DNA of 33,545 bases. It comes from a virus. Where the stretch lies: the IMG/VR virus record IMGVR_UViG_3300027917_000110, positions 1 through 33,545 of that record; one strand, given 5' to 3'. Positions 24,001 through 30,918 of the stretch are shown piece after piece. The position numbers and the translations under genes were made by a program. The stretch's first letter is position 1. The number at the start of each line of letters is the position of its first letter. The notes beneath the pieces are model-generated. The model was not told the origin of the DNA. It saw nothing but the letters and a program-made list of their open reading frames with translations, and made no database searches.

Positions 24001-24253
24001 TATCTGCCACGGCCACGCCGCTTAGCCTATAAAAATCTGTTGGAAGGTCATATTCCTTGGTTCCAGAAGAAACAGAAATATCTTTACGTTTTAAATATCT
24101 CCACGGATCTACTTCGGACATTAGCGAATAGAACTTGAAACATGCATCATTGATGAAATTCGTTAATTGAGCATCTGTGATGTAAGCCGAATTCCATTCG
24201 CCTCGTTCCCTAATCAAATCGCGCAAAGTTGAAAGAGTAACCAATCTGGCCAT
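21086..24253 (-). CDS. Five-domain fused head-tail adaptor-like protein
   Basis: A 1055-residue chain made of five homologous domains: residues 1-223, 224-429, 430-634, 635-840 and 841-1055. Each has TLxxLxxxxRxRGxW, DxQLTxWIN, YF or WRY, SGTxxYxLPxDFYKL, FNWxERYD, TRYxIRG, HPTPxWSGxVRxEYIP and NxWQEHVxL (...) DPxxYxxQ. One such unit of about 205 residues resembles the phage adaptor (gp4/SU10-adaptor-like), a protein that normally forms a ring of single-domain subunits under the portal. Genome position between capsid and tail genes agrees. Five units in one chain are unusual, and the linkers between units are short. Four of five domains carry DGY at the same place with different codons. A structured element precedes the gene, and its Shine-Dalgarno is GAGG. 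Confidence 0.8.
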   Translation of the reverse strand: MARLVTLSTLRDLIRERGEWNSAYITDAQLTNFINDACFKFYSLMSEVDPWRYLKRKDISVSSGTKEYDLPTDFYRLSGVAVADTTADGYSVLESFNWEERYDDFFTSAKESTRYMVHGVTSAAEYSREGNYVIEFQPEPAWTGTVRVEYVPVFEDLSSNSDSFDTINGIGEEWIICDVAIKCCAKEETDPAVYVSQKAEAEKLLVATGVHNIVKPKTSPIAETLRDLQFAVRNRGPWKREDLSDNQLTEWINGSIAALRDLVCQSDPSYFVQYEDISVASGTRAYNLPSDFYKLIGVDVKDSGATDGYATMKQFNWTERYDDTYTATQSNTRYHIRGSQIHFHPTPNWSAIVRLEYIPRYTALSSPTDTFDLFNHWHEWIMLDVCVKASIATGLDPANYLTQLQRAEQRITSFAVQDIHEQKASSTSGTLQDLQLAVRNRGNWLRTDIRDSQLTDWINSSVSELRDIICAIDPSYFVEYDDVAVSSGTREYALPADFFKVVGVDAYDAALADGYYALNHFNWEERYDVFTSEKATTRYHVRGDNLYLHPTPTWSGVVRVEYIPVYTNVVNPTDTVSLYNNWQEHVVLNACVKACAATGKDPQVYMAQMQKCEERIKAFALQNLVDKTTPSTEGTLRNLQLAIRARGGWTKEQINDSQLTGWINSSISALRDTICEVDNSYFLTYEDVAVSSGTREYDLPSDFFKVVGVDAYDSSLADEYSTMNHFNWTERYDSSYVGTKANTRYHIRGNTLHLHPTPTWSGTVRLEYLPVYTNLVDPSDSVSLYNNWQEYVILDCAMKCAGAVGTDPQLYMAQLQKAEQRITSFAKRNLAEQTKPSTSETLQNLQLAVRGRGGWSKDDFDDSQLTEWLNSSIAAFYDLVTRHEDSYFLNNGDISVVSGTKGYDLPSDFYKLKQVAVEDPSNQDGYAVLDRFDFDERYDYACSSQHKWTTRYLIVGQQIEFHPTPTWSGTVRLTYIPLPTALDDPADTFRFINHWQEHVILSTAIKACAVKREDPSTFIAQLREVEQRIIRSAEQDVGKPKTVVDMYRASKYHWW

Positions 24254-24284
24254 TAATTATACCTCAAGTGATTTTTTTAATAAA

Positions 24285-24384
24285 AACCGTCCACCACGAC
24301 TTAATCAATGCTAACTCGAAGGCCGTGATAGCACCGCTCCTCAGGGCCTCTACCCTTGCGGAGGATTAATCCATGGGGACGGTT
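24285..24384 (-). promoter_or_regulatory. 100-nt branched hairpin element upstream of the adaptor gene
   Basis: On the minus strand AACCGTCC (24384-24377) pairs with GGACGGTT (24292-24285). The stem continues as CATG/CGTG, a GA/GT internal loop and TTAATC/GATTAA. It encloses two hairpins, one closed by CTCC/GGAG with AGGG/CCCT and one closed by TGCTA/TAGCA. The whole forms a three-way junction and is followed by TTTATT. The outer stem resembles the simple hairpin at 25076-25109. It could be an elaborated terminator, a processing site or a regulatory leader controlling the adaptor gene. Confidence 0.5.
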
Positions 24385-24390
24385 GTTTTA

Positions 24391-24609
24391 TTAATCGTAT
24401 TCCTTTTCGTTCTTCAGCATACAAGCTTTGACGAAGTTCTTCAGGTGCATACCAAGTCCTTCGGCATCTTCATCCTCTATAGCCTTTAGGATTTCGCTGG
24501 CCATCTCGGCATACATGTTTTCTTTCTTTTTCTCTTTCTTTTTGCCTTTCTTTTTCTCCGCTTCAAGGGCGATTAACAAACCAATGGAAGGCTTTTCTCC
24601 TTTTTTCAT
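24391..24609 (-). CDS. Small Lys/Glu-rich protein of unknown function
   Basis: A 72-residue protein. The N-terminus (KKGEKPSIGLLIALEAEKK) is followed by a lysine-rich run at about 20-30, then an amphipathic helical half (EMASEILKAIEDEDAEGLGMHLKNFVKACML). A short basic helix followed by an acidic helix is seen in several small proteins next to phage capsid genes, but I cannot name a family. GGAGAA precedes the ATG by about 8 bases. It sits between the head-surface gene and the branched hairpin element and may be a minor capsid or assembly factor. Confidence 0.55.
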   Translation of the reverse strand: MKKGEKPSIGLLIALEAEKKKGKKKEKKKENMYAEMASEILKAIEDEDAEGLGMHLKNFVKACMLKNEKEYD

Positions 24610-24621
24610 TTGTTATTCTCC

Positions 24622-25008
24622 TTATGCGTCTGCCGTAGAAGTTTTTACCTTAAAGCTGACAAATACAGTACCAGTAAGATCAGCGGCCGCATTATTACGA
24701 CCAACTTCCATCTTAACATAGCCGTCTCCAGAACTTACACCGCTAATGCCTTCTGTCTGGTCTTCAACTAGCCATGAATGATATGCATCGATTCCCTCAT
24801 GGAGAACCAAAGCGGAAGCAGATACAAGACCGAGATATGGCTGGTCAAAAAGAACAGTATAGGCTCCAGCGCCTGTACGAGTTACAGAGGTAACACCCTT
24901 GATGTCTGTGGTGCCAACGGCACCTGCTACTACAGTAAAATTTCCACAAATGTCTAGCAATCCTGGCCTGAAAGAATACAGGAATTGCTGCCTTAATTTA
25001 CGAACCAT
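24622..25008 (-). CDS. Putative head decoration protein
   Basis: A 128-residue beta-rich protein. After a basic start (VRKLRQQFLYSFRPGLLD) the body alternates hydrophobic and small residues (GVTSVTRTGAGAYTVLFDQPYLG), typical of a small beta barrel or trimeric surface protein. It ends in VSFKVKTSTADA. The gene follows the major capsid gene after 110 bases of structured DNA, the usual place for a decoration or head-fibre gene. The Shine-Dalgarno GGGAGG lies next to an arm of a switch-like pair of stems. One DGY tripeptide is present. The role is inferred from position and composition. Confidence 0.6.
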   Translation of the reverse strand: MVRKLRQQFLYSFRPGLLDICGNFTVVAGAVGTTDIKGVTSVTRTGAGAYTVLFDQPYLGLVSASALVLHEGIDAYHSWLVEDQTEGISGVSSGDGYVKMEVGRNNAAADLTGTVFVSFKVKTSTADA

Positions 25009-25021
25009 TGAGTTCCTCCCT

Positions 25022-25059
25022 CCCCGTTATGTACGGGATGCACACAGGTTTTTACGGGG
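25022..25059 (-). promoter_or_regulatory. Mutually exclusive stems next to a ribosome site
   Basis: The arm at 25022-25027 (minus ACGGGG) can pair either with minus CCCGT at 25037-25033 or with minus CCCCGT at 25059-25054. It begins one base from the Shine-Dalgarno GGGAGG (25015-25020) of the decoration gene. The two stems cannot form together, so the arrangement could tune ribosome access. Confidence 0.35.
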
Positions 25060-25075
25060 GCATAAATTTAAATTT

Positions 25076-25109
25076 AACCCTCCACCACGATTTATCATGA
25101 TGGAGGGTT
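25076..25109 (-). terminator. Strong hairpin after the major capsid gene
   Basis: AACCCTCCA (25076-25084) pairs with TGGAGGGTT (25101-25109), and the stem continues inward through six more pairs around a 2-nt loop. On the minus strand the tail is AAATTT-rich rather than a pure U run, so it may be a partial terminator or an mRNA-stabilising end that leaves capsid mRNA more abundant than downstream genes. Confidence 0.6.
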
Positions 25110-25118
25110 TTCTATATG

Positions 25119-26345
25119 TTAGCTGATGCTAATCCTTGCATTATGGCCCGGTGCTAAGCAGGCGAGCTGAGAGTAGCTACCGATTCTTACTTCTAGAGCG
25201 TCTTGATTGTATACTCTAGAAACCCTCAGACCATCGTCATCGATGATGCGCACAGGCTCTTCCATCGAAAGCAATTCCCAAGAATCAAGCTCTAGCAACC
25301 AGATTACTCCGGTTGGGCACTTGGTTGCGGGGACGCACTCGATAGGACCACCCGGTCCATACATCTGAATGGTGTCGAAACCAGCCTTGGCCAATCCGCC
25401 AGCATCTCGCTGTACCTTAGAACCTAGCTCGTTAACTAGCTGACGCCAGGTGCTGAAAGCCATGAGAGCGACGTCTGGACGACCAGAACCTTGTTCACCA
25501 ACGTCTGCAGCGGCATTGATGATTGCCTCTTCATACGTGCTGCCAGTACCGTCGAAACGAACACCAGCAAGACGAACTACGTCAACAGTTCTGTCAACGT
25601 TGAAGAATGCAGTCGCGCCAGGAGCAGTGGCCGGAACCCAAGCCTCTAGACCAGAAAGCTTAACATTGGTGCTACCATTTGCAGCATCTCCCTCGCGGTA
25701 GATGTAGTCTCCAGCGGTAACACCGGCACCGCTAGCGATTGCCGTAAGAGCGTCAACCGTCATGGAACCCGCATCCCTATCGATGTCGGTTACCGTGACA
25801 GATCCGGTCCTAAGAGCACCACCGTCGGTAGCGGAGAACACCAGCTCCATGCCAGCGGAAAAGTTATTTACGTCTTTTACGGTAGCGAGCTGGAGGGTTG
25901 TACCAGTTGCGTTGGCATTACAGGTACCGATAGATCCGGTGCCACCACGGAAAAGGTGGGTTTCCAGATCGTTAGCGAGACCGTTGATTGCCCTATCAAC
26001 ACAGTACTGAACGTTCTTGATAAACGCACCCTTGTCATTCTTTGCAGCAAGAGCTGCCTCGGTGTCAATAACACCAACCGAGTAAGATTTTACGGTTGAT
26101 ACCTGAAACGAAGCAAGCTCAGACGAGCTAACGTTACCCTGAGCGGTCGAGAAGTCAGCGCTGATACCCTGAGAATCTTCTACGATTACGGGGTATGGCG
26201 TGTACTTACCTTGAATGTCTTGCGATTTCTTAAGCATGGACAGGAACGGACGAGCGCTTTTGTTAAAAGCAAGTTCCTGAATTTTTTGACCTTTGTACAG
26301 CTCTTTTAGAGCCGCATCAAGAGCGGTCCTTGACATATTAGCCAT
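25119..26345 (-). CDS. Major capsid protein
   Basis: A 408-residue protein in the HK97-fold coat class, judged by position after a scaffold gene and by layout. An N-terminal helical arm (about 1-45, ALDAALKELYKGQKIQELAF) precedes PYPVIVEDSQG and a spine-like helix with CVDRAINGLANDLETHLFRGG. A beta-rich insertion spans about 145-215 (GMELVFSATDGG, GSVTVTDIDRDAGSMTV). The C-terminal axial domain contains VALMAFSTWRQLVNEL and VRIIDDDGLRVSRVYNQDALEVRIGSYSQLACLAP. Codon use is visibly more G+C-rich than in the fibre genes, as expected for very high expression. AGGAGG precedes the ATG but lies inside a hairpin. A hairpin follows the gene. Confidence 0.85.
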   Translation of the reverse strand: MANMSRTALDAALKELYKGQKIQELAFNKSARPFLSMLKKSQDIQGKYTPYPVIVEDSQGISADFSTAQGNVSSSELASFQVSTVKSYSVGVIDTEAALAAKNDKGAFIKNVQYCVDRAINGLANDLETHLFRGGTGSIGTCNANATGTTLQLATVKDVNNFSAGMELVFSATDGGALRTGSVTVTDIDRDAGSMTVDALTAIASGAGVTAGDYIYREGDAANGSTNVKLSGLEAWVPATAPGATAFFNVDRTVDVVRLAGVRFDGTGSTYEEAIINAAADVGEQGSGRPDVALMAFSTWRQLVNELGSKVQRDAGGLAKAGFDTIQMYGPGGPIECVPATKCPTGVIWLLELDSWELLSMEEPVRIIDDDGLRVSRVYNQDALEVRIGSYSQLACLAPGHNARISIS

Positions 26346-26350
26346 TATAG

Positions 26351-26383
26351 CCTCCTAAAAGTTTTATTTTAAACGCTTAGGAG
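26351..26383 (-). promoter_or_regulatory. Hairpin covering the major capsid ribosome site
   Basis: On the minus strand CTCCTAA (26383-26377) pairs perfectly with TTAGGAG (26358-26352). The second arm contains most of the AGGAGG Shine-Dalgarno (26356-26351) of the major capsid gene, so folding would hide the ribosome site. No other clear signal is seen in 26384-26459 apart from A+T-rich sequence. Confidence 0.5.
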
Positions 26384-26459
26384 AACGTGTTTTCTGCTCG
26401 GTTAAATTCTACTCTTTTAGTTCTCTGAATAATAACTATACCGCGTTTTTGTATAATTA

Positions 26460-27446
26460 TTATTCTTTCTGTTGTGCTGCCATTGCTGCTTCTAGAGCTG
26501 CTATGGCATTTCGTTTTCTTTCTTCATCACTAGGATTCTGTGATGATGCTGCGGTATCATTCATTGCTGAGGTAACCGTAGCTGTCTTTTTCGGTTTCTG
26601 CTCATTCGCTGTCTGCTTAGGTTGCGATGCTTCCATATTTGTTGTATTAAAATAGTGCTTGAACTTATCTATTTGTGCTGCCCCTTTAAGTGTCTGCTCG
26701 ATATTATTCTCATAGTATTCTTCCACCATGTCAAGCACTGTAGCGTATTGTGGCAACGCCTCTTGTTCTGGAACTCCATCGGCTACATTCTGTTGAAATA
26801 TAACCTTTGCTGTCTCTAGAACATGCTCATAACTTCCGCTTCGTGCGAGAGATGTCACGATTGGCCATTTCTCTGGCGCGCTAGAAACTACTTCTCCGAT
26901 TCTTTTATATTCGTTTTGAACTTGAACCTCTAGCTCTTTTCGCGCTTGAGCGTTTTCCAAAGCCGCCAGCTTTTCTTTAAGGGCCTTAAGCTCGGCGTTT
27001 TCTTGCGGTTCTTCATGCCGCTCTTCCGTTTGGCCCGTATCCCCATTAACAATAAGATCTAATATTTGGTCTGGACCAACTCCGAGCTGCTGTAGCGCTT
27101 CTGAAGGATTTTCATCAAACTGTTGTTTAAACTGGCTAAATGTATCCTCTTGCTTTCCCGCTTGTTTCAGCTGTTTCTTCAATCGCTGCAGCTCATAATC
27201 TTGCTCTGCGATCCTACTATATAGAGACGTCTTGCTTTCTTCTTGTTCTTGCGGCTTTTCTTGTGTCTCTTGGGCTATGGCCTCTTTCTCTTCCACATTT
27301 GGTTCTGCTTCTTCTTCGCTAAGGGCTCGTATTGCTGATTCTACTCGGTTTTTTTCTTCTAGTGCCTTAGCTTTTGCTGCATCTTGATAAATTTTCTGTC
27401 CGTCTTGAATTTCTGCCGTCGCAACTATCTCTTCGTTTCTGCTCAT
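26460..27446 (-). CDS. Capsid scaffolding protein
   Basis: A 328-residue, highly charged helical protein with little aromatic content, placed between portal and major capsid genes. Long Glu/Gln/Lys coiled-coil segments occupy about 20-130 and 140-195. A C-terminal Lys/Arg-rich helix (DEERKRNAIAALEAAMAAQQKE) would be the coat-binding end, as in P22-type scaffolds. It should nucleate procapsid assembly and leave before DNA packaging. No protease motif is visible, so it probably exits intact or is degraded by other means. Confidence 0.8.
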   Translation of the reverse strand: MSRNEEIVATAEIQDGQKIYQDAAKAKALEEKNRVESAIRALSEEEAEPNVEEKEAIAQETQEKPQEQEESKTSLYSRIAEQDYELQRLKKQLKQAGKQEDTFSQFKQQFDENPSEALQQLGVGPDQILDLIVNGDTGQTEERHEEPQENAELKALKEKLAALENAQARKELEVQVQNEYKRIGEVVSSAPEKWPIVTSLARSGSYEHVLETAKVIFQQNVADGVPEQEALPQYATVLDMVEEYYENNIEQTLKGAAQIDKFKHYFNTTNMEASQPKQTANEQKPKKTATVTSAMNDTAASSQNPSDEERKRNAIAALEAAMAAQQKE

Positions 27447-27471
27447 AGTCTTGTTTCTCCTGTTTATGCAA

Positions 27472-27511
27472 ACATCATTATTAATTCCGTCGAATTAATA
27501 GATGATGATGT
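27472..27511 (-). other. Hairpin between portal and scaffold genes
   Basis: ATTAATTC (27480-27487) pairs with GAATTAAT (27492-27499) around a 4-nt loop. The stem resumes as ACATCAT (27472-27478) with ATGATGT (27505-27511) after a short asymmetric bulge. There is no U run after it on the minus strand, so an mRNA processing or stability role is more likely than termination. Confidence 0.5.
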
Positions 27512-27513
27512 CT

Positions 27514-29460
27514 TTATCTTGGCAAACCTCCTGCTCCTCCCATAAGCTCAGATGGCACTGGTGGAGGTCCAGTCGGACCGGCTTCTCCTGGAGCCATTGG
27601 GGTCTCCATTGGGGCCTCCATTGGAGCTTCGCCGCCTATGCCAGGAACTCCAGCTAATGGAGATGGAACTTCTCTGCCAGGTAGCGTTGGCCCAAGGGCC
27701 TCGGCCCCACCTGGCATCGTCATCTCTGTCTCTGGAGGCGGAGGATTCAATAAATCATTTGCTTCAGACAGCCATCTTAGAACAAGGTCCAATCTCTCTG
27801 CAGACTCTCCTCTAAGCTTGGCTCTTAAATAGTAATGTGTTCCTAATTTAATTCCTAATGCTAAATTCTGATATGGAAGCGGTTCTACATATTCTCCTTT
27901 AGCCAACATATGTTCCATCGTAGCTTCTATATCGTCCATTGCAGAATTCATTAAAGAATTATACTTTTCCAAGTCTGGGAAATCTAATAGGTTCCCAGCG
28001 ATGTCTGGGCCAATTAAACCGGCCTTCATCATATCTATAACGGTTTCAAGCTTTCCTGCTGGGGTATTGGGTAGAGATGAAGCGGGATATACTTTAAGAA
28101 TGAATTGTTCTTCATCCATCTTTACATCCGACCATTTAATCCTTTCAACAAAGCTTTTGCCATCATATTTAATGCTAAGCTCTTCTCCGCTTTCTTCTAG
28201 TCGCCTTGCGCATCCCATTATTTTCTTGGCGAGACCAACAAACATATCTTCAAATGCTCTTGAAACTGTAGAGAATCTTTGGGACTCTACATCCTGTAGC
28301 GTTCTAAGTGCTACGCCAGATTCGATTCCCGCTGGCTTTGTAGATGTGGCAGATAGCTGAGAAACTCCGGCGACTTCAAAAGCTCTACGATATAGAGTTT
28401 CAAGCTGTTGAAATATCTGTGGGTTAACGGCAGGCGGAACCTCTATTCTTGGGGGAATGTTGCCGCTATATTCTATCATTCTAGCCATCTCGTTTGACAA
28501 CAGCTGGTCATCAGATATATCTGAACCTCTTGGTTTCAAAATATATGGAACAGATAAAAGATGCATGTTGTCTCTTACCTTGCTCAACAGATTGTTAATC
28601 TCTCTTTGAATGCCCTCAAGCTCTTCTGCTAGCCCAACGCCATGCCACCCCATGACATCTTTGGACCATCTAATCACTACAAATGGGAACGCTTCTTCGT
28701 CCCACTCTTCATCTAGAAGTATACCACTTTCTATACAAATAACATGCCTACCTTTTGTTTCTCCACACGAAAGGTGCCAAGCCTCATATACTTCTATCAT
28801 ATCCCTAGAGGCTGAGAAATGATTGCCAGTGAAAAGCTTTGCTCCTCTGATAATCTGCTCATGCTCTGGAAACATCGAGATTAGCGCTTCTCTTGAGACA
28901 AACTCTTTCTGAAACATTGATCTTGGTTCGCCATTAAGAGCCGAGTTGTCGTCAACCACGATCCTAGACGGGTGAACCTTCTCGATCTTAATGACTCCAT
29001 CAATTTCAAACACCTTCAAAATACCAATACCATATATACACGCATCTCTTAATGCATCTGTAGCTCTTGCATGAGCGTCAGTGTTGTAGAGGATTCCATC
29101 TACAAACTTCTCTAGGTCCCGGGCCCTCTGTTGCTGCTGCTCGCTTCCTTCTTCTGTAAGGAATCTTGGTTTTGGTTTATTCATTGTAATCTTGCTTACT
29201 ACAGTATCTGTAGCAGATTTAATTACATTATATGTAATGGGCCAGAACATTTCTCCGGTTTCTATATTTATATGCGATACGAACCAATCTCCTGGCTCGA
29301 ATCCCTTCACTTTCTTGGCTTTATAAAGGCTAGCAAATCTAATGTTATCTGTAGTTCTGCCCTCTTGCTCCGTGATGATGCTGTCAACGGTAGAGATTAG
29401 GTCATTGCAAACGCTACCCTCTTCCGCTTTGTGCCAGTATCTAGCCGAGTATTTTGCCAT
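27514..29460 (-). CDS. Portal protein
   Basis: A 648-residue podovirus-type portal, the ring at the special capsid vertex through which DNA is pumped. Supporting features are the position directly after the large terminase, an N-terminal helical clip/wing region with ITYNVIKSATDTVVSKI, and DALRDACIYGIGILKV followed by VHPSRIVVDD, a conserved portal pattern. It also has EEAFPFVVIRWSKDVMGWHGVGLAEELEGIQREINNLLSK and the GVSQLSA (...) AGIESGVALRTLQDVES segment that lines the tunnel. The last 80 residues are Pro/Gly/Met-rich, a low-complexity tail absent from many relatives. AGGGAG lies 10 bases before the ATG. Confidence 0.9.
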   Translation of the reverse strand: MAKYSARYWHKAEEGSVCNDLISTVDSIITEQEGRTTDNIRFASLYKAKKVKGFEPGDWFVSHINIETGEMFWPITYNVIKSATDTVVSKITMNKPKPRFLTEEGSEQQQQRARDLEKFVDGILYNTDAHARATDALRDACIYGIGILKVFEIDGVIKIEKVHPSRIVVDDNSALNGEPRSMFQKEFVSREALISMFPEHEQIIRGAKLFTGNHFSASRDMIEVYEAWHLSCGETKGRHVICIESGILLDEEWDEEAFPFVVIRWSKDVMGWHGVGLAEELEGIQREINNLLSKVRDNMHLLSVPYILKPRGSDISDDQLLSNEMARMIEYSGNIPPRIEVPPAVNPQIFQQLETLYRRAFEVAGVSQLSATSTKPAGIESGVALRTLQDVESQRFSTVSRAFEDMFVGLAKKIMGCARRLEESGEELSIKYDGKSFVERIKWSDVKMDEEQFILKVYPASSLPNTPAGKLETVIDMMKAGLIGPDIAGNLLDFPDLEKYNSLMNSAMDDIEATMEHMLAKGEYVEPLPYQNLALGIKLGTHYYLRAKLRGESAERLDLVLRWLSEANDLLNPPPPETEMTMPGGAEALGPTLPGREVPSPLAGVPGIGGEAPMEAPMETPMAPGEAGPTGPPPVPSELMGGAGGLPR

Positions 29461-29475
29461 TTATAAAGCTCCCTG

Positions 29476-30918
29476 TTAAAATCCCTCTCTTTCTTGTTTT
29501 CTTTTTCTTAATACTCTCTGCCATGTTTGATTGTATAATCTTTCTTCTTCGGCTTTCCAGTATTCTTTAGAGCCAACTTCTGGCTTTTCTTTTGGTTTGT
29601 TTTGTATATAATGATACGCTTGTCTATAAGCATAAAGCATTGCGTCACACAAATGGTTTGCCAATGCTGGGTTTTCTTCCCTATCGCCGTTTGGCTTTTC
29701 TTTCCATGTAAGCTCAAATAGTTCTGTTATTAACGGACGACAAGCTTTATCGATAATCTTTATCTTGCCAGACACGAAATCGCTATTTATTATCTCTATC
29801 CAATCCGCTTTCGATGTCTTTTCTGCAGCGTTGATCTGTATGTTGTATCTATATGTAAGCTCTTGGGTTATGGTTTTTGAGCCTCCGCCACCGGTATCGG
29901 CAACGATATAAATATATTCTCCGTATTCTTTAGTATAATGCTGCAGCTGGGAAGCTATAGCGTCTGGAAGCATTTGGGGCTTTTTGAAACAATCTATAAT
30001 ATAAAAATTAGGATCATTCTTTATGTAACAGCCAACAACAAAAGCACAATCGTCGTTCCAGCCGATATCTACCCCTGCTATATAAGCATAATTATTAATA
30101 GAAATTTGCTTCGGTAACTCATTTATTACATTGATATTTGGATTAAATCTATATACTAGCTCCGTTTCTTCTACCGCCCACTGACCAAGATACTCTCGCT
30201 TAAACCAAGGGTCCTCTTCAACATGAGGATTAATAGCTTTAAGCTCTTGTATTTCCTCGAGATATTGCCTAGAAGTATATGGGTTTCTGCTCGTGTTCCA
30301 TGCAAATCTACTCCATCCAGGGATATCTTTTGTAGTGGCATCATAAAAGATGCCCTTCATAACGCTTCTGGGCGTTCCTGTGAGGTATAGTTTGCCTTGG
30401 GGACGAGCATCGATCAGCGTCGGTATCAACACGCTATCTATTAAATATTTAAGGAGCGGAAAAGAGAAAGAACCAGCCTCATCTATAGCAACTATATTGA
30501 ATGCTGCACCCAAATATCGTTCTGCCTCTTCTTGAGTCCCCTTAGCCCCGCCACATTCTATAGAGCTTCCGTTTGAAAACACAGCGGTTAGAGAAACCTT
30601 ATTAAACGTGATGTTTAGCTCATATTCCTTGTCTAGCTTCTGCAATATTTCCCAAGCTATACGTTTTATGTTTTCTCTGGTTAGGGCCAGATATAGACAA
30701 CGGCTGTTTGGGAATATTAGGCATTGCATCACCATTATACAACAAATGGTCCATGATTTCCCAGCCCTTCTGGACGTTAATATAGCTACTTTACGTTCTT
30801 CACACTCTGCAACATCTTTCTGCTCTTCAAATAAAGAGCTATATATTTGTCTGGCTTTGCGTCTTGGAGCAATGCGTCGTTCAAGCTCAGCTATAACAGA
30901 ATATAGATCATCCCTCAT
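29476..30918 (-). CDS. terL: Terminase large subunit
   Basis: A 480-residue packaging motor. The ATPase half has Walker A SRRAGKS (49-55), Walker B VAIDEAG (143-149, with Asp146-Glu147), and TGTPR (180-184) as the coupling motif. The nuclease half has the RNase-H-type acids: Asp284 in AGVDIGW, Asp341 in VADTGGGGS and Asp425 in HLCDAMLYAYR. All expected catalytic residues are present, so it should both translocate and cut DNA. Its start overlaps the end of the small AT-hook-like gene by 11 bases, and the portal gene follows after 15 bases. No conventional small terminase is obvious upstream. Confidence 0.95.
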   Translation of the reverse strand: MRDDLYSVIAELERRIAPRRKARQIYSSLFEEQKDVAECEERKVAILTSRRAGKSWTICCIMVMQCLIFPNSRCLYLALTRENIKRIAWEILQKLDKEYELNITFNKVSLTAVFSNGSSIECGGAKGTQEEAERYLGAAFNIVAIDEAGSFSFPLLKYLIDSVLIPTLIDARPQGKLYLTGTPRSVMKGIFYDATTKDIPGWSRFAWNTSRNPYTSRQYLEEIQELKAINPHVEEDPWFKREYLGQWAVEETELVYRFNPNINVINELPKQISINNYAYIAGVDIGWNDDCAFVVGCYIKNDPNFYIIDCFKKPQMLPDAIASQLQHYTKEYGEYIYIVADTGGGGSKTITQELTYRYNIQINAAEKTSKADWIEIINSDFVSGKIKIIDKACRPLITELFELTWKEKPNGDREENPALANHLCDAMLYAYRQAYHYIQNKPKEKPEVGSKEYWKAEEERLYNQTWQRVLRKRKQEREGF

